From: Physcomitrium patens
Lineage: Eukaryota > Streptophyta > Bryopsida > Funariales > Funariaceae
Direction: 5' to 3'
DNA length: 64,000 nt
NCBI RefSeq assembly: GCF_000002425.4
Contig: NC_037261.1
Span: 6,162,098-6,226,097 of the forward strand
The position numbers and the translations under genes are program-made. Positions 45,979 through 58,205 of this stretch are shown one piece after another; positions within the stretch are counted from its first letter, which is position 1; each line of letters begins with the position of its first letter. The notes beneath the pieces are model-generated. The model was not told where the DNA came from. It was given only the letters and a program-made list of their open reading frames with translations, and ran no database searches.

Positions 45979-46770
45979 TGTAAAATAGATATTAATTCAT
46001 TTTTGAAAGATATTGGTAAAATATATTAATAGTCCATATAATAGGAAATTCATGAGGATGGATGAGTGATTTAGTTCTTAAAAGCGGTTAATTACAGAAT
46101 TACGGTTAGAATCTGGAGAATCAAGGGAAAGTATATAGGAGTTGTAGAAGTTAATTAAGGTGCCAGACTGTGATAGTCATGAGCCGAGGTACCATCGCTG
46201 TGATAGTGTAAGCTGGGGTAAGCTTGGTGCTACCTCTTTTCTTTTGTTTGTTATTTTTTTTGAATAAGAGGATTGAGAGTTTCTGAATATTGTGAAGTAA
46301 ATTATGGAATGGAAATGTGATTGGTATTATTTGAGAAGAAGAAAGATTGAATGCTGAAATTTGATTGTATTTCAGTAGAGCAAATGAGTCTATATTTATG
46401 TGAAATACCGTAATGTGAATGGCAGTTTTGTGTGAAGAATTCCAGTGATTGGAATGAGGGTAATTATGTGCTGAAAGCTGTGAGGGCATAGTATTACAGT
46501 TGGAGATTATAAGGGTGAATATAGTGGTGGATATAGCAGTTATTGGTATAACTAAATTGCTACAAAGAAGAGACCAATAATGTGAAAGAGAAGATTATAG
46601 TTTCCTTCTGTATTCAAATATTAAAAATAGAGACAATACATTCAGGAGGTAATTGATTGTGTGACCCTAACATGAATGCTTAAGCAACTAGTCATTCTCC
46701 GTATTTGAATCCCCCTATACGAGTTTATTCCTATTAGATTAATTTGGAATAAGTAAAATGAGCAATCACA
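45979..46770 (+). repeat. E5 3' LTR
   Basis: TGTAAAATAG...GCAATCACA, 792 bp, followed directly by duplication ATGGT. It is uninterrupted and serves as reference for the F2 insertion point. Confidence 0.9.
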
Positions 46771-46775
46771 ATGGT

Positions 46776-48568
46776 TATTTTGGAATGGATAATGGCTCAA
46801 AAAGTCCGTAAGGTCAATGATGAGGAGTTTTTGATCTCGAAAAAATATCCCAAGATTGTACAAAATCTTTGACTATTTTTCACATTTGTAGCCACCAAAA
46901 GTCCTTCAATATTAGTTTCAAAGTTTTATTGTATCGACAATGTCTTACTGTTGGAAAATCATGACAAGCTTAAAAAACACATAATCAAACTTCACCTTTT
47001 GGAACATATATGCATCTCTCAAAATATAGTAGATTCTTCTTGAATTCAAAATTGAAAGTATAATGAGACTTTGAAGGATTTTCCTTAATATCATGAACAA
47101 GAGGTTCAGAAGACATACTTAATTAAACTTGCTTAATGAAAGTTGAATCAACAGTTAGTGTTGATTTCATTGCTCAAAGATAAAGATGCTCTAGCTTCAA
47201 GAGAATTATTCATTGTTAATCAAAAGCAACATTTTCTTCCTTTGGTGGAAGATAAGATCGTCTAGAGAGTGCATCTGACAAACCTTGTTGTTTTTTTGGT
47301 CGATAAGTAATCTTGATTTCCAATCTTAACAAAGACATACTCCAACGGGCTTGGCGACGATTCAAAACAAGTGCTGACATAAAATATTCAAGTTTCTTGT
47401 GATTCGTATATACTATGATTTGGCAAAAAGTACCTTTTAGATAATGGTACCATTCTTGAAATGAATCCATGATTGGAAGAAGCTCTTTATCGAAGATCTT
47501 GTAGTTAATCTCGACTGCTAAAAATTTTGTGGGATGAAAAGCTATTGGGTGAAGTTTATCATTTTTTCCCATTTGTGACAATACAGCACCTAAAGCAAAG
47601 TTTGATGCTTCTGTTTACATAAAAAATGGCTTAGAAAAATTGACGTGATACAAGATTTGCACAGAAACAAAGGCTATCTTCAAAGCTTCAAATGCTACTT
47701 CTGCTTCTTGATTCCATTGAAGTTTGTCTTTACAAATCAAACGTATAAAGTAGAGTTGTAACTTGAAAGAAGTCTTTGATGAAGATGCGAAAGTAGTTGG
47801 CAAATTCTAAAAAGCATTGGACATCTCTTATCATTTTTGGAATCTTTTAAACGATAATAGTTTGAACTTTCTTAGGATGCATCATAAGTCCATCATTTGA
47901 AATGATGTATCCTAAGAAGTCAACTTGAGTAGTGTAAAATACATATTTTTCTATCTTGACATAGAGTCCTGCATCTCTTAGTTTTTGTAATACTTGGCAA
48001 ATATGAAGTTAATGTTCTTCTAAGTTCTTAGAATAGATTAAGATATCGTCTAGGTAACAGACAAAAAAATCATCTAACAACTCTCAAAAGATATTATTCA
48101 TTAAATGTTGGAATGCTGCTAGTACATTTGTAATTCCAAAAGGCATGATGTTGTATTTGAAATGTCCATACCTTGTTCAAAATGCAGTCTTCCATTCATC
48201 TCCTTCTTTGATGCGTACTAAATTATATGCTCCCCATAGATCTATTTTTGTATAGATCTTAGCTTGATTTAATTGATCAAGAAGTCCAGATATCAAAGAT
48301 AGGGAGTGCCTATTTTTGATAGTAATTTTGTTGAGTCCTCGATAATCAACACACATCTGCAATGATCTATCTTTTTTCTTCACAAATAAAATTAGAGCTC
48401 CTACTAGAGATTTGAAATGGTATATGAAGTTCTTGGCCAAATTCTCTTCAATATATTCTTTGAGTTCACCCAACTCATTTTGAGATAAATTGTAGATTGG
48501 TCCAAATCGTGGTTGTGCTTCTTCTTAAAGGTCAATTGAGCAGTCATAGGAATGATGTTCTCGAAGAG
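46776..48568 (-). pseudogene. pol: B2 RT, RNase H and integrase N-terminus
   Basis: Minus strand. [37 protein letters not shown] (48473-48177), YLDDILIYSKN at about 48050. RNase H: 47620 region, then SQMGKNDKLHPIAFHPTKF, KELLPIMDSFQEW, YTNHKKLEYF (47581-47216). Integrase zinc finger region and FGGYKCEK at 47000-46870. It ends at E5. The E4 insertion at 48568 separates it from protease. Confidence 0.85.
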
Positions 48569-49288
48569 TGAAGAATGTATAAATGACTTTACTGGTTCGT
48601 TATCGATTAAATAGTAGTAATGTTGGGATTTAGATGAATGGTTAGTTCGATTAGTTGTTAATAGTAGGAAGTTAGGAACATACGCGGTTAAGAAGCCAAA
48701 GTTTCACAACCTGTGGAATCTGCTGAATGACGATTCATATTTTGGTAGGATAAAGAGGTTGAGGAAGAAGGAATGAGGGCCAGACTGTGATAGTCGTGAG
48801 CTAGGGTAAAGCTTGGAGCTACCCTTTTGTTTTCTTTGCTTTTGTGTTTTTCTTTAGTATTGGATTTAAGAAAAGGATTGCTGAAACTATGATTGAGATA
48901 TTGAAAATTATGAATTCGAATTAATTAATTTGGAGAAAGAAAGTGTGATTGTGATAATAGAGATTATTGCATTGTCATAGTAGCACTGGAAGATTGAGTA
49001 AAAGTAAAGGAATTGAGAATTGAAGTACTGTGGAAAGAGATTAAGCATCCTGTAGATGTCAGGAATGTCAATGATATTGAGTAGCTGCAGGGCAGTGAAC
49101 GATTGTAGAAATTGTGAAGGGATTGAATTGAGATGAGGAAGAGAACTTTGGAAGTTTTAGATAATTAATACATAATCAATTGTGACATAACATATCCAAT
49201 TCATACAACGAATCTTTCTCCGAGATCGAACCCACCTATAGTGATCAAATATCTTGGTGTTTTGAGTCCGAGTCAAACGACGATTACA
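48569..49288 (+). repeat. E4 5' LTR
   Basis: TGAAGAATGT (one change from TGTAGAATGT of the 3' LTR) to GACGATTACA, 720 bp. It contains a 'gccagactgtgatagtcgtgagc' motif also present in the E5 LTR (35043-35062), a family E hallmark. Confidence 0.95.
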
Positions 49289-49292
49289 TTTT

Positions 49293-49310
49293 TGGCGCCG
49301 CTGTCGGGGA
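49293..49310 (+). other. E4 primer-binding site (tRNA-Asp)
   Basis: TGGCGCCGCTGTCGGGGA, four bases after the LTR; this is the primer sequence typical of Athila/Tat-type plant gypsy elements. Confidence 0.85.
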
Positions 49311-49368
49311 TTGACAACAGTATGAAATGTTAAAGAATTGATGGTACAAAAGACGAGATCGAAGGAGT

Positions 49369-52300
49369 ATGAGCGGTGATTACGACTATGATAATCACAG
49401 AAGGAATCAACAAGTAAAGGAAAGACAGGAGCGATTTTATTTCAGAAATTTATTACGACAACAACAAGAAGGGATTCAACGTAAGAAACGTCGATGGAGT
49501 TGGATAAAGCCGTGGCTGCATCCATGGGCGAGTATTCGAGCATATCCAAGTTCTGAAAGAAGTACAATATTGCACCATTATATACCATTGGAGAAATTAC
49601 CGCGAGCGCTTGTAGGGGATACCGCGAGTAACGAAGCGTCAGAGTCAAGTTCAGTAATTATAAGAAGTTTAAGTACAGAAGAATTGAATAATAGCGATAG
49701 TTTACAAGAAAGAAGAGTGAGCAAATATCAAATTTGAACAAAAAGAAGAATTCATATTAATATAGCAAGAAGACCAGCGCAAGCACCAATGACAGAAGAA
49801 GCACCCGCAGTGCCAATAGCGGTACAGATGGGAGCAATTGGAGATCGCACCACCAGCGTGGCTCCATTATCCACGTTTAATAGATGGCCGGGTTCTGATC
49901 TCGATCAATACCTGTTCCAATTTTTGACAGCGTGTGTAGCCAATAATGGCAGAACTGAAGATGTCTGGTTGCGATGGCTGCTAGCGACTTTTAAGGATAT
50001 AGCGTTTGAATGGTATATTCGACAACCAGTGGGACAATTTTCTAATTGGGAAGCATTGAAAAATGCTTTCTTAACTCATTTTCGACTAATAGGATTCGAA
50101 GATCGTCTTCGAGAAAATTTGCTGAATAGTAAAATATTTGTGGGAGAATCAGTGCAGTCGTATTATAGCCGAGTTGCGGATATATTACGTAAATGGCCAA
50201 ACAATCAAATGCCAGACGCATTTATATTGTCAATAATAGTGAATGGGTTGCATCCCCCAGAATTGAAGATGTTTGTTAAGGAGTCTCAACTAGTTATGGT
50301 AGCTGCCTCTTTAGCACGTGCAAAGGTGTGGGAGGAGTGCCATTATGATCAATTATTGATGGTGGGAACCACAATGATTCCTAGTGTAGGAAATCAAGTT
50401 CCAATGATCAATACGATGATAGGGAGCTACCCACGAATGATTGCGCCTAGTATGAGAAATCCCAATTCTCAAGGAGTAGTTAATGCCACTTCTTTGCAGG
50501 CGATACCACCCGTGGCAACTTATCCTTCACCGATGGCATATCGACAACCTGAAGTACCAATGAATGCAACAATTAACGATTCTAACGAAGCTCTATTGTT
50601 AAATCTAACAAAGAAAATGGAAGAATTAGCCGTGCATATGACTAAAGATAAAGAGAAAAGGCATAAACCTTCTAATATGAGACTTAATGTATGGTATAAC
50701 AACTGTAAAGGGTAGGGACACTTTGATACGGAATGCCCCTCCCCTCATCAGAAGATGGGACAGTATATGTATTGTGGAGGAAAGCATAACACTGCCAATT
50801 GTTGGTACTTACCAAGACAACAAACAATGATACAACCAACTGTATGGGATGTAAATCAAGTGCAAACAGGAAATATGGATAGATGGAATGGAAATAGAAA
50901 TAATAGAGTGAATCGTGGTTTTGGAAATTTCCAAAATCCTAACTATAATCAGCCCTACGGGACCAATATGCAGAATGGTGGCCAAAATCAAATGGGAAAT
51001 CAACCATCGATGCCAATACAACAGACCAATTCAGCAATGGCGACAACTAGTCAACCTGGATCCTTTACTGCACCAACATGGAACCGACCTGGAAGGTATG
51101 TCCCGACGGAGACTCCCAATGTACCTGACGGGACAAGAAGAAAACCAGTTTGTTGTTTTCGATGCCACCAATTGGATCATTATGCAAGTGATTACAACAA
51201 CCCAAGATTTATCAAAGAATACGCACCTCTTTGCACAAATTGTAAGCAATCTGGTCATTACCACTACCAATGTAATGTGCCTTTTAATCCAAATAGTAGG
51301 AACCAGCACATGATATCAACAGTGCAAATTATAGAAGAAACAAACAAACCACACAAATCACCGGTACATCGGGTGGAAGCGATTGATGCAATATTGACAA
51401 GAAATCAGCAAAAAGGCAAAGAACCAATTCAAATATTGGAGAAATTGATACCAGCCCTGATCAACAGACCAATACCAAAATCTGCTCCATTATTGGACGA
51501 AGCGTCACCGTCACAACCCAATTCGACCAATATATTGGTGCGTCCACCAATTTCACAAGTACCAATATTACACCAATACGGTGGACAGTCGCATCAGTTA
51601 AAGGATCCAATTTTCAAGGAGCAGTTGCAACCAGAAATCGAGGAAGTACTAATTCCTGATATTGGAAGTACCAATATATGGGGACCGGGATCCGAAATCC
51701 GTAAGAAAAAAAAGACATTGGAAATCATGACCAATATAGAACCCTATGATATTCTGAAGGATTTAGGTTCAATTCAACCAACAATCAAAATAAAGCAATT
51801 ATTGGCAGTAGCACCAGAATGCCGTAACACCTTAAACTCTTCTTTGATTCGACGAAGAACTCGTCAAAAAGAAATTCGTGAAGTAAGTTTGAATCCGGAT
51901 CTAGGCGCGTCGACTATTGATGTATCAATTGATGGAGTATTAGTTTAGGGTGTACAAGTGGATGGCGGGGCTAGCGTTAACCTCATGAATGTGGATACAA
52001 TGGAAGAATTGGGATTGGACTAATTAATGCCAACTACGGTTGTTTTACGAATGGTAGATTCAAGTCGAGTCCGACCTATGGGTACTTTACAAGGAATTGA
52101 TACAGTTGTTGCGGGGATTATATACACAATTGATTATATTGTATTCCGATTGCAAAGCATAGTATTGTCATATCCAATTTTGTTGGGTCGACCGTGGCTA
52201 TATCAAGCTGAAGCTCGGAACGATTGGGGTCGTGGAACGCTAACAATTAGAAAGGGTAAGGATAAAATAGTGCTTCAAATGTATCCTATCCAGTATTATG

Positions 52301-52647
52301 GAGAAACTCAAATTACCAGTCCAGAATATACATCGGACTGGAAACAGGAATATACGGAAGAAGAACTGGTTGTTTCCAAATCAAAGGCTGTCGAGGTACG
52401 GGAAGTTGTAGTACAAAATAGGAATATTTATCATTGTGGAAGACTAGGAGAATATTTTGTTCCTCCAGACGTTATTGATGATTCAGATCATATGATTGCA
52501 CACTGGATGCAACGAAGAGATGTTAATCAAGTTGGTGCTATAGATCCCGAATTGGAAAGCTCTAATTTATCGGAGTTTATGAAAGATCCCAAACAGAGCA
52601 GAAGATTACCGCTGAAGCTCTTAATGGACCAAAGTGTCAATCAATAA
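49369..52647 (+). pseudogene. gag: E4 gag-protease
   Basis: One frame from ATG 49369 to 52647, about 1090 codons, with stops at 49735, 50713, 51946 and 52021. The basic N-terminus is rich in Gln and Arg. Gag core at 49860-50340 (FLTACVANNGRTEDVWLRWL; FSNWEALKNAFLTHFRLIGFED). Three Cys-His knuckles: a damaged one at about 50695, one near 50770 (CGGKHNTANC) and CFRCHQLDHYASD plus CTNCKQSGHYHYQC at 51155-51270. A Pro/Gln-rich linker follows. Protease VDGGASVNLMN is at about 51960 and YPILLGRPWL at 52171. A DGG(A/S)S active site is usual for Athila/Tat proteases. Pol is in other frames. Confidence 0.85.
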
Positions 52648-55423
52648 ATCTAGGCACAAAGGATAATCCCAAATTGATTCAAATTTATGATGGTATAACG
52701 GGTAAAACTATAGAGCTTTGGAAAGATTATTTTATAAAATATAAATCACCTTTTGCTTGGTCTTATAAAGATTTGAAGGATATTCCAGCTGAAGTTTGTG
52801 AGCATTGAATAAATTTGGAGGACACGGCTACACCAGTACGACAAAGGCAACATCGACTGAATCCTAAATATTTGTTGATGGTAAACGAGGAATTGGATAA
52901 GCTTATGAAGGTGGGATTTATATATCCTATACCACATAGAGAATGGGTTTCGCCGATAGTTATGGTTCCCAAGAAGAACGGGAAAGTCCGAATTTGCCAA
53001 GATTTTTGAAAGTTGAATGCTGCTACAAAGAAGGATTACTTTATTTTACCATTTACAGATAGTATCTTAGACGCAGTAGCAGGCCACGAATGTTATTCAT
53101 TTCTTGATGGTTTTCCGGATATAATTAGGTACAAATTGCAAAGGAGGATCAATTAAAGACTATGTTTACTACGGATTGAGGAACTTTTGCTTATAAGGTC
53201 ATGCCTTTCGGACTTTGTAATGCGCCAGCTACATTTCAGAGGGTGATGATGCAAGCATTCCAAGATGAGCTACAGGTTTCAATGGAAATCTTTTTAGATG
53301 ATTTCTACACATTCAGAACCAGAGAAGAACACTTAGACAAATTGGGCCGGTACTTAGGCAAATGTGCTTAATTTGGAATTTTGTTGAATTCAAAAAAATA
53401 TAAATTTGGGGTACCCTCAGAAAAATTATTGGATCATATCGTATCGGAAACAGGTATCGCCACCGATCCGGATAAAATAAAAATTATACTAGAACTCCAA
53501 ATACTCGATACAGTGACAGGTGTTCGCACCTTTATTGGGCATGTTAGCTATTATCGACGTTTTATTTATCTATTTGCTATTATCTGTATTCCATTGACAA
53601 ATTTGTTGAAAAAGCAACTTCCGGACAGTCTCGAACCAATTTGGACCAAAGAATGTACAGTTGCGTTTGAAGCATTAAAACAAAAATTGGTTTCTGCACC
53701 AATATTGGTTGCCCTTTGTTGGACAAAATCTTTTGAGGTTTATGTTGATGCCTCTAATGTTGCGATTGGTTCGGTATTGAGCCAGAAGGATGACAAGGGC
53801 CACGATCATCCTATTTATTATGCAAGCCGTCAGTTGGTGGCTGTCGAACGGAATTACACTACAACTGAGCGAGAGGCTTTGAGAATGATTTATTCTGTCC
53901 AAAAGTTTCGGCATTATCTTCTTGGATATAAATTTGTCTTCTACGTGGATCATGACGCTTTAAAATATATGATTAACAAGCCCCAGTTGAGTGGCCGCAT
54001 CGCAAGATGGGTATTGCTTTTACAAGAATTTGATTTTACTATTAATGTACGGTCGAAGAAATCGCATGCCAATGCGGACCATCTATCGCGACTGTCCAAT
54101 ATATTGGGAAATGAACCCATTCCTGATGCATTACCTGACGCTGAGTTATTTCTTGTCAACCTAAGTACGCCGGAATATAGCAAATTGATACAGTATTTGA
54201 CTTTTCAAACTTTTCCTTTCCATTTTACGAAGAAGCTTAAGAGAAGATTGGTTTTGAAAAGCGCACCTTATACTATGATTGGCGAAACTTTATATAAATA
54301 AGGGAAAGACGGTATTTTACGCCGTTGTGTTTATCAAAATGAAGCACGCACTATATTGGAAGGATGTCATTTGGATAGTTGTGGTGGACATTTTGCAGGC
54401 GACAGCACAGCATGTAAAGTTTTACAGGCGGGATATTGGTGGCCGACACTGTTTGCGGAGGCTCACCAATTTGCACATCGTTGTGACCCGTGCCAGCGAA
54501 TTGGTCGTCCTACGGATACATCCGCAATGCCGTTAGTTCTAATTTTGGCACAGGCATCTTTTGAAAAATGGGGTATTGATTTCGTGGGCCCAATTGCACC
54601 TGCCTCTTGCCATGGACAAAAACGGTATATATTGGTTGCCACGGACTATGTTACCAAATGGGCCGAAGCGAAGGCAACAAAATCTAATAGTGCTAGTGAT
54701 GTAGCCACATTCTTATATGAAAATATTATTACATGGTTTGGCTGTCCAAAAGAATTGGTCAGTGATCAAGGAACCCATTTCATTAATAGTACAATTGAAG
54801 CATTGACTGCTAAATATGAGATTAAACACCGCAAGACGACACCGTATCATCCCAGAGCAAATGGCCAAACAGAAAAGACCAACGGCATATTATGTACAAT
54901 TATCACCAAGACAATATCTGGTGCAGGCACGGATTGGGACACTAAATTGTTTGCCGCTTTGTGGGCATACCGTACTGCATATAAAGTTACGACTAATGCC
55001 ACACCCTTTCAATTAGTTTATGGTCAGAAAGCAATATTACCTATCAAATTCGAAGTTCAAAGTTTGCGCATTGCACTGGAGGAACGATTGGGGGGTACGG
55101 AGTCGTTACAAGTTCATTTCACACAATTGGAGCAGTTGGATGAAACTCGAACCAATGCCCTATTGAGACAGGAGGCCACTCAAAGGCGACGAAAAAGTTA
55201 TTATGATAGTTAATAAAAACCAAAATTTTTTATGTCCAATGATTTGGTACTGCTTTATGACAATCGTTTTAAAAAATTTCCAGGAAAATTTCATATTCGG
55301 TGGCATGGGCCGTACAGAGTCATTGAGAGTTTTTCGAATGGCTCAGTCCAATTGGAAGACTTTATGGGTGCTAAATTTACCACGCATATAAATGGGAATC
55401 GGCTACGTCTATATGCTACATAA
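52648..55423 (+). pseudogene. pol: E4 pol: RT, RNase H, integrase
   Basis: RT starts in frame 3 (52815-53009: QRQHRLNPKYLLMVNEEL, SPIVMVPKKNGKVRICQDF) and continues in frame 2 after frameshifts near 53010-53380; FLDGF and IFLDDFYTF are readable at 53099 and 53290. RNase H: YVDASNVAIGSVLSQ, ERNYTTTEREALRM, FYVDHDALKYM (53740-53980). Integrase from 54356: Cys-rich N-terminus, then Asp 54578, Asp 54764, Glu 54872, D-x61-D-x35-E. An integrase C-terminal segment (YDNRFKKFPGKFHIRW) runs to 55423. No chromodomain, consistent with an Athila/Tat position. Confidence 0.9.
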
Positions 55424-55733
55424 ATCCGGGACGGATTTTATATCGGTGGGGGGGGAGAGAGAAAGCCAATTTAGTATTGAAGTGACAGCGCAAGAGTTGT
55501 GATGGGAAGGAAAGAGTGTGTGATGATGAGATTATGGACGGGTTGAGTGATGGTGAGTCGTTAGGAAGACACTAGTAGGATAGGTTGTTATAGGCCTGTT
55601 AGGTTAAGTCATATCAGGATAAGAACCAGGGTAGAAGTTAGGAGTGGGGCTCTGAGCTGGCATTGTTTACATTGTAATTTTTTGATTCACGTTGCTAAGC
55701 ACAAATTTTAGAGGATTATCGTGAGTAGCGAAG

Positions 55734-57428
55734 ATGGTGATTGAGCGTAAGAAGAGGACAGCTATGAGAGAGGAGCGACAGCGTAATGTTAAGACGAAGG
55801 GAGCATTGCCACCAATGGAGTGCGTGATAGTGACCAGCATGGAGCCGATCGCTATGGACATTTTTTGGTCGCAAAGGAGACAGAGAGAGTTTTGCACGGC
55901 ACAGATGTATGGGTTTCTGAAGTTTTCGCAGAGGCTACTACCAATAGATATAGCATTGTTAATGGAATATGTGACGAATTATGATCCAGAAGACGGGTCC
56001 AGTGTGGTTCATGGGAGAATTATTGGTATAGATGAGGTAACGTTGAACAAGGTTCTATATCTTCCCATAGGTGAGCTACCGGTATCGGGAGACTTAGAGT
56101 CTGATTTTGTTCCAAGCAAGTACTTCAAGTTGGGAAACGAAGCGTTTGAGAAAAATCAAGGGTGAAAGACAACGGATGCGCTTACGCCGGAGCTGGGAGA
56201 ATGGATGCGATTTGTGCAGAAGCGATTAGGGCTGAACCGACATTCGACGTATATGGCAAGGAGGTTATTGTTTTCAGCAATTGCGACGCTGGAGGGGATG
56301 GTCTTCAACTGGGCAGCGTATGTTGCGACCAGAATCCATGCAGAATTGGACATGAAAAGAAGAACAAGGAAGGTTACCACGATGTTATGCTCCAACTACG
56401 TGTGTGAAGCAATTAGATATCAACTGAAGCAACCTTCAATGGTGGAGAGACTAGACGCTGTAGCAATAGAGACAAGAGTAGAGTCAATGCCATTGCTATC
56501 AAAATAAGTCGAGGAAGCGGCGATAGCAGAGTGCAGCCAAGCTAGAAATTGTGAACGGACCAATGTCAGCTCGTCATCTAGAGAATTGGGTCGTCCCAGT
56601 ACCAATATGGCCGTCACTCCACCAGTACTGGTAGAGTATTATCAACAGGTGGGTTTATCGGGAGCTGGCCAGCAGGCAAGAGAACTCAAGGAGTTAATCT
56701 CGGTACAAATTACTCAATTACAGATGGCCGTTAACAAAATGGGCAATGAGTTCAGCCTTAGAGAGGTACTGGAGGAGAAGGACAAGATCATTGAGGATCA
56801 GAAGAAGAAGATTGGGGATTTATAACGTGCTTCAATAACGGATGCTCTCAAATATTCAAGATTAGAGCACCAATTCAAGGAGGTCCAAGCGGAATGGGCT
56901 AAGGAGAACAAGTTGGTAAAGAGTCTGATGGAGCTTACCAAGCAGGAGTGTATGGAGTTGCGGAACCAATACTAAGAGGAGAAGAATAGGGTGGCGGAAT
57001 TGGAAGCCGGGAGATCCAAATTGGAGGACGATTTTTGGAGACAATTGAAGAGCTCGAAGACGGAGAACGAGCAATTGAAGAGAAGGATTGCCGAATTGGA
57101 GGCAGAAATGATTACAGTTACCACGCAGCAAAGAGAGGTCAATCCAGCAAGTACATCTTTATGGGAATTAGAGAAACAGGTGCATGCCCTGGAGGAGCAG
57201 CTGAAAGAGCGAGACACCCAAATTGCGCTTTTGGAGTCTCAGGTTCGAGAATTGGGAGCACTTAACGAGGACTTGACAGCTTTATTGAACGGAGAGCAGG
57301 TGGGAGAGGGAGTTGGAGAAGAAGCTCAAGAAGTCGAAACCAATCTCACTTATACAAATGATGAAACTGACCAAGGCGGACCAGAGCTTCAGACATTGGA
57401 GGAAGCCAATGATGTGGTCATATTATAA
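55734..57428 (+). pseudogene. E4 third ORF: unknown N-terminal domain plus long coiled coil
   Basis: One reading frame of 565 codons after pol, with four stops (56163, 56505, 56823, 56973). The N-terminal part (about residues 30-220) has a folded-domain look (FLKFSQRLLPIDIALLMEYV; NYDPEDGSSVVHGRIIGIDE; LYLPIGELPV; FNWAAYVATRIHAELDM). This is faintly like plant-mobile-domain-type sequences found in other plant retroelements, a weak match. The rest (about 56680-57330) is heptad-like coiled coil (LEEKDKIIEDQKKKIGDL; LEKQVHALEEQLKERDTQ). There is no signal peptide or clear membrane anchor, so an env role is not supported. E5 keeps a scrap of the C-terminus. The 55424-55733 spacer is non-coding with a G run. 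Confidence 0.75.
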
Positions 57429-57466
57429 AACGTAATACGAGGTGGTTTACGAGGACGCTGCACAGT

Positions 57467-57480
57467 AAGGAGTGGGGCTA
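57467..57480 (+). other. E4 polypurine tract
   Basis: AAGGAGTGGGGCTA directly before the 3' LTR; E5 has AAGAGTGGGGCTA. Confidence 0.85.
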
Positions 57481-58200
57481 TGTAGAATGTATAAATGACT
57501 TTTCTGGTTCGTTATCGATTAAATAGTAGTAATGTTGGAATTTAGATGAATGGTTAGTTCGATTAGTTGTTAATAGTAGGAAGTTAGGAACATATGCGGT
57601 TAAGAAGCTAAAGTTTCACAACCTGTGGAATCTGCTGAATGACGATTCATATTTTGGTAGGATAAAGAGGTTGAGGAAGAAGGAATGAGGGCCAGACTGT
57701 GATAGTCGTGAGCTAGGGTAAAGCTTAGAGCTACCTTTTTGTTTTCTTTGCTTTTTTATTTTTCTTTAGTATTGGATTTAAGAAAAGGATTGCTGAAACT
57801 ATGATTGAGATATTGAAAATTATGAATTCGAATTAATTAATTTGGAGAAAGAAAGTGTGATTGTGATAATAGAGATTATTACATTGTCATAGTAGCACTG
57901 GAAGATTGAGTAAAAGTAAAGGAATTGAGAATTGAAGTACTGTGAAAAGAGATTAAGCATCCTGTAGATGTCAGGAATGTCAATGATATTGAGTAGCTGC
58001 AGGGCAGTGAACGATTGTAGAGATTGTGAAGGGATTGAATTGAGATGAGGAAGAGAACTTTGGAAGTTTTAGATAATTAATACATAATCAATTGTGACAT
58101 AACATATCCAATTCATACAACGAATCTTTTCTCGAGATCGAACCCACCTATAGTGATCAAATATCTTGGTGTTTTGAGTCCGAGTCAAACGACGATTACA
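57481..58200 (+). repeat. E4 3' LTR
   Basis: TGTAGAATGT...GACGATTACA, 720 bp, followed by AAGAG. Differences from the 5' LTR are mostly G-to-A and C-to-T. Confidence 0.95.
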
Positions 58201-58205
58201 AAGAG

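Larger units (their letters stand above)
33577..46770 (+). mobile_element. E5: Athila/Tat-like gypsy element nested in B2, itself carrying insertions
   Basis: LTRs at 33577-35619 (764 bp after removing F2) and 45979-46770 (792 bp), with perfect 5-bp duplication ATGGT (33572-33576 and 46771-46775). Removing E5 rejoins the B2 integrase reading exactly at ...PWSSISMDF. The internal region holds the D/A/D2 composite (35838-41899) and gag-protease-partial RT, then a large deletion of RT through integrase, and a scrap of the E third ORF before the polypurine tract. Confidence 0.9.
48569..58200 (+). mobile_element. E4: full-length Athila/Tat-like gypsy element with a third ORF
   Basis: 9632 bp, two 720-bp LTRs, perfect duplication AAGAG (48564-48568 and 58201-58205), tRNA-Asp-type primer site, gag-protease, pol, third ORF and polypurine tract. 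I count about 15 differences between the LTRs (about 2 percent), mostly transitions, so it is young. Yet gag has at least four stops, pol has frameshifts and the third ORF has four stops. It lies in B2 between protease and RT. Confidence 0.95.

Noticed and set aside
50755-51313. Alternative-frame ORFs over E4 gag (for example 50915-51313)
   Set aside because: They overlap the zinc-knuckle frame, which is supported by E5 and D3; the alternatives have no motif.
56862-57217. Minus-strand Leu-rich ORFs opposite the E4 coiled coil
   Set aside because: Antisense of Glu/Gln/Lys-rich heptads naturally reads as Leu/Ser-rich; no independent support.
55734-57428. env-like gene of a retrovirus-type element
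   Set aside because: Position fits, but there is no signal peptide, furin-like site or membrane anchor, and half of it is coiled coil. Kept as a third ORF of unknown function.
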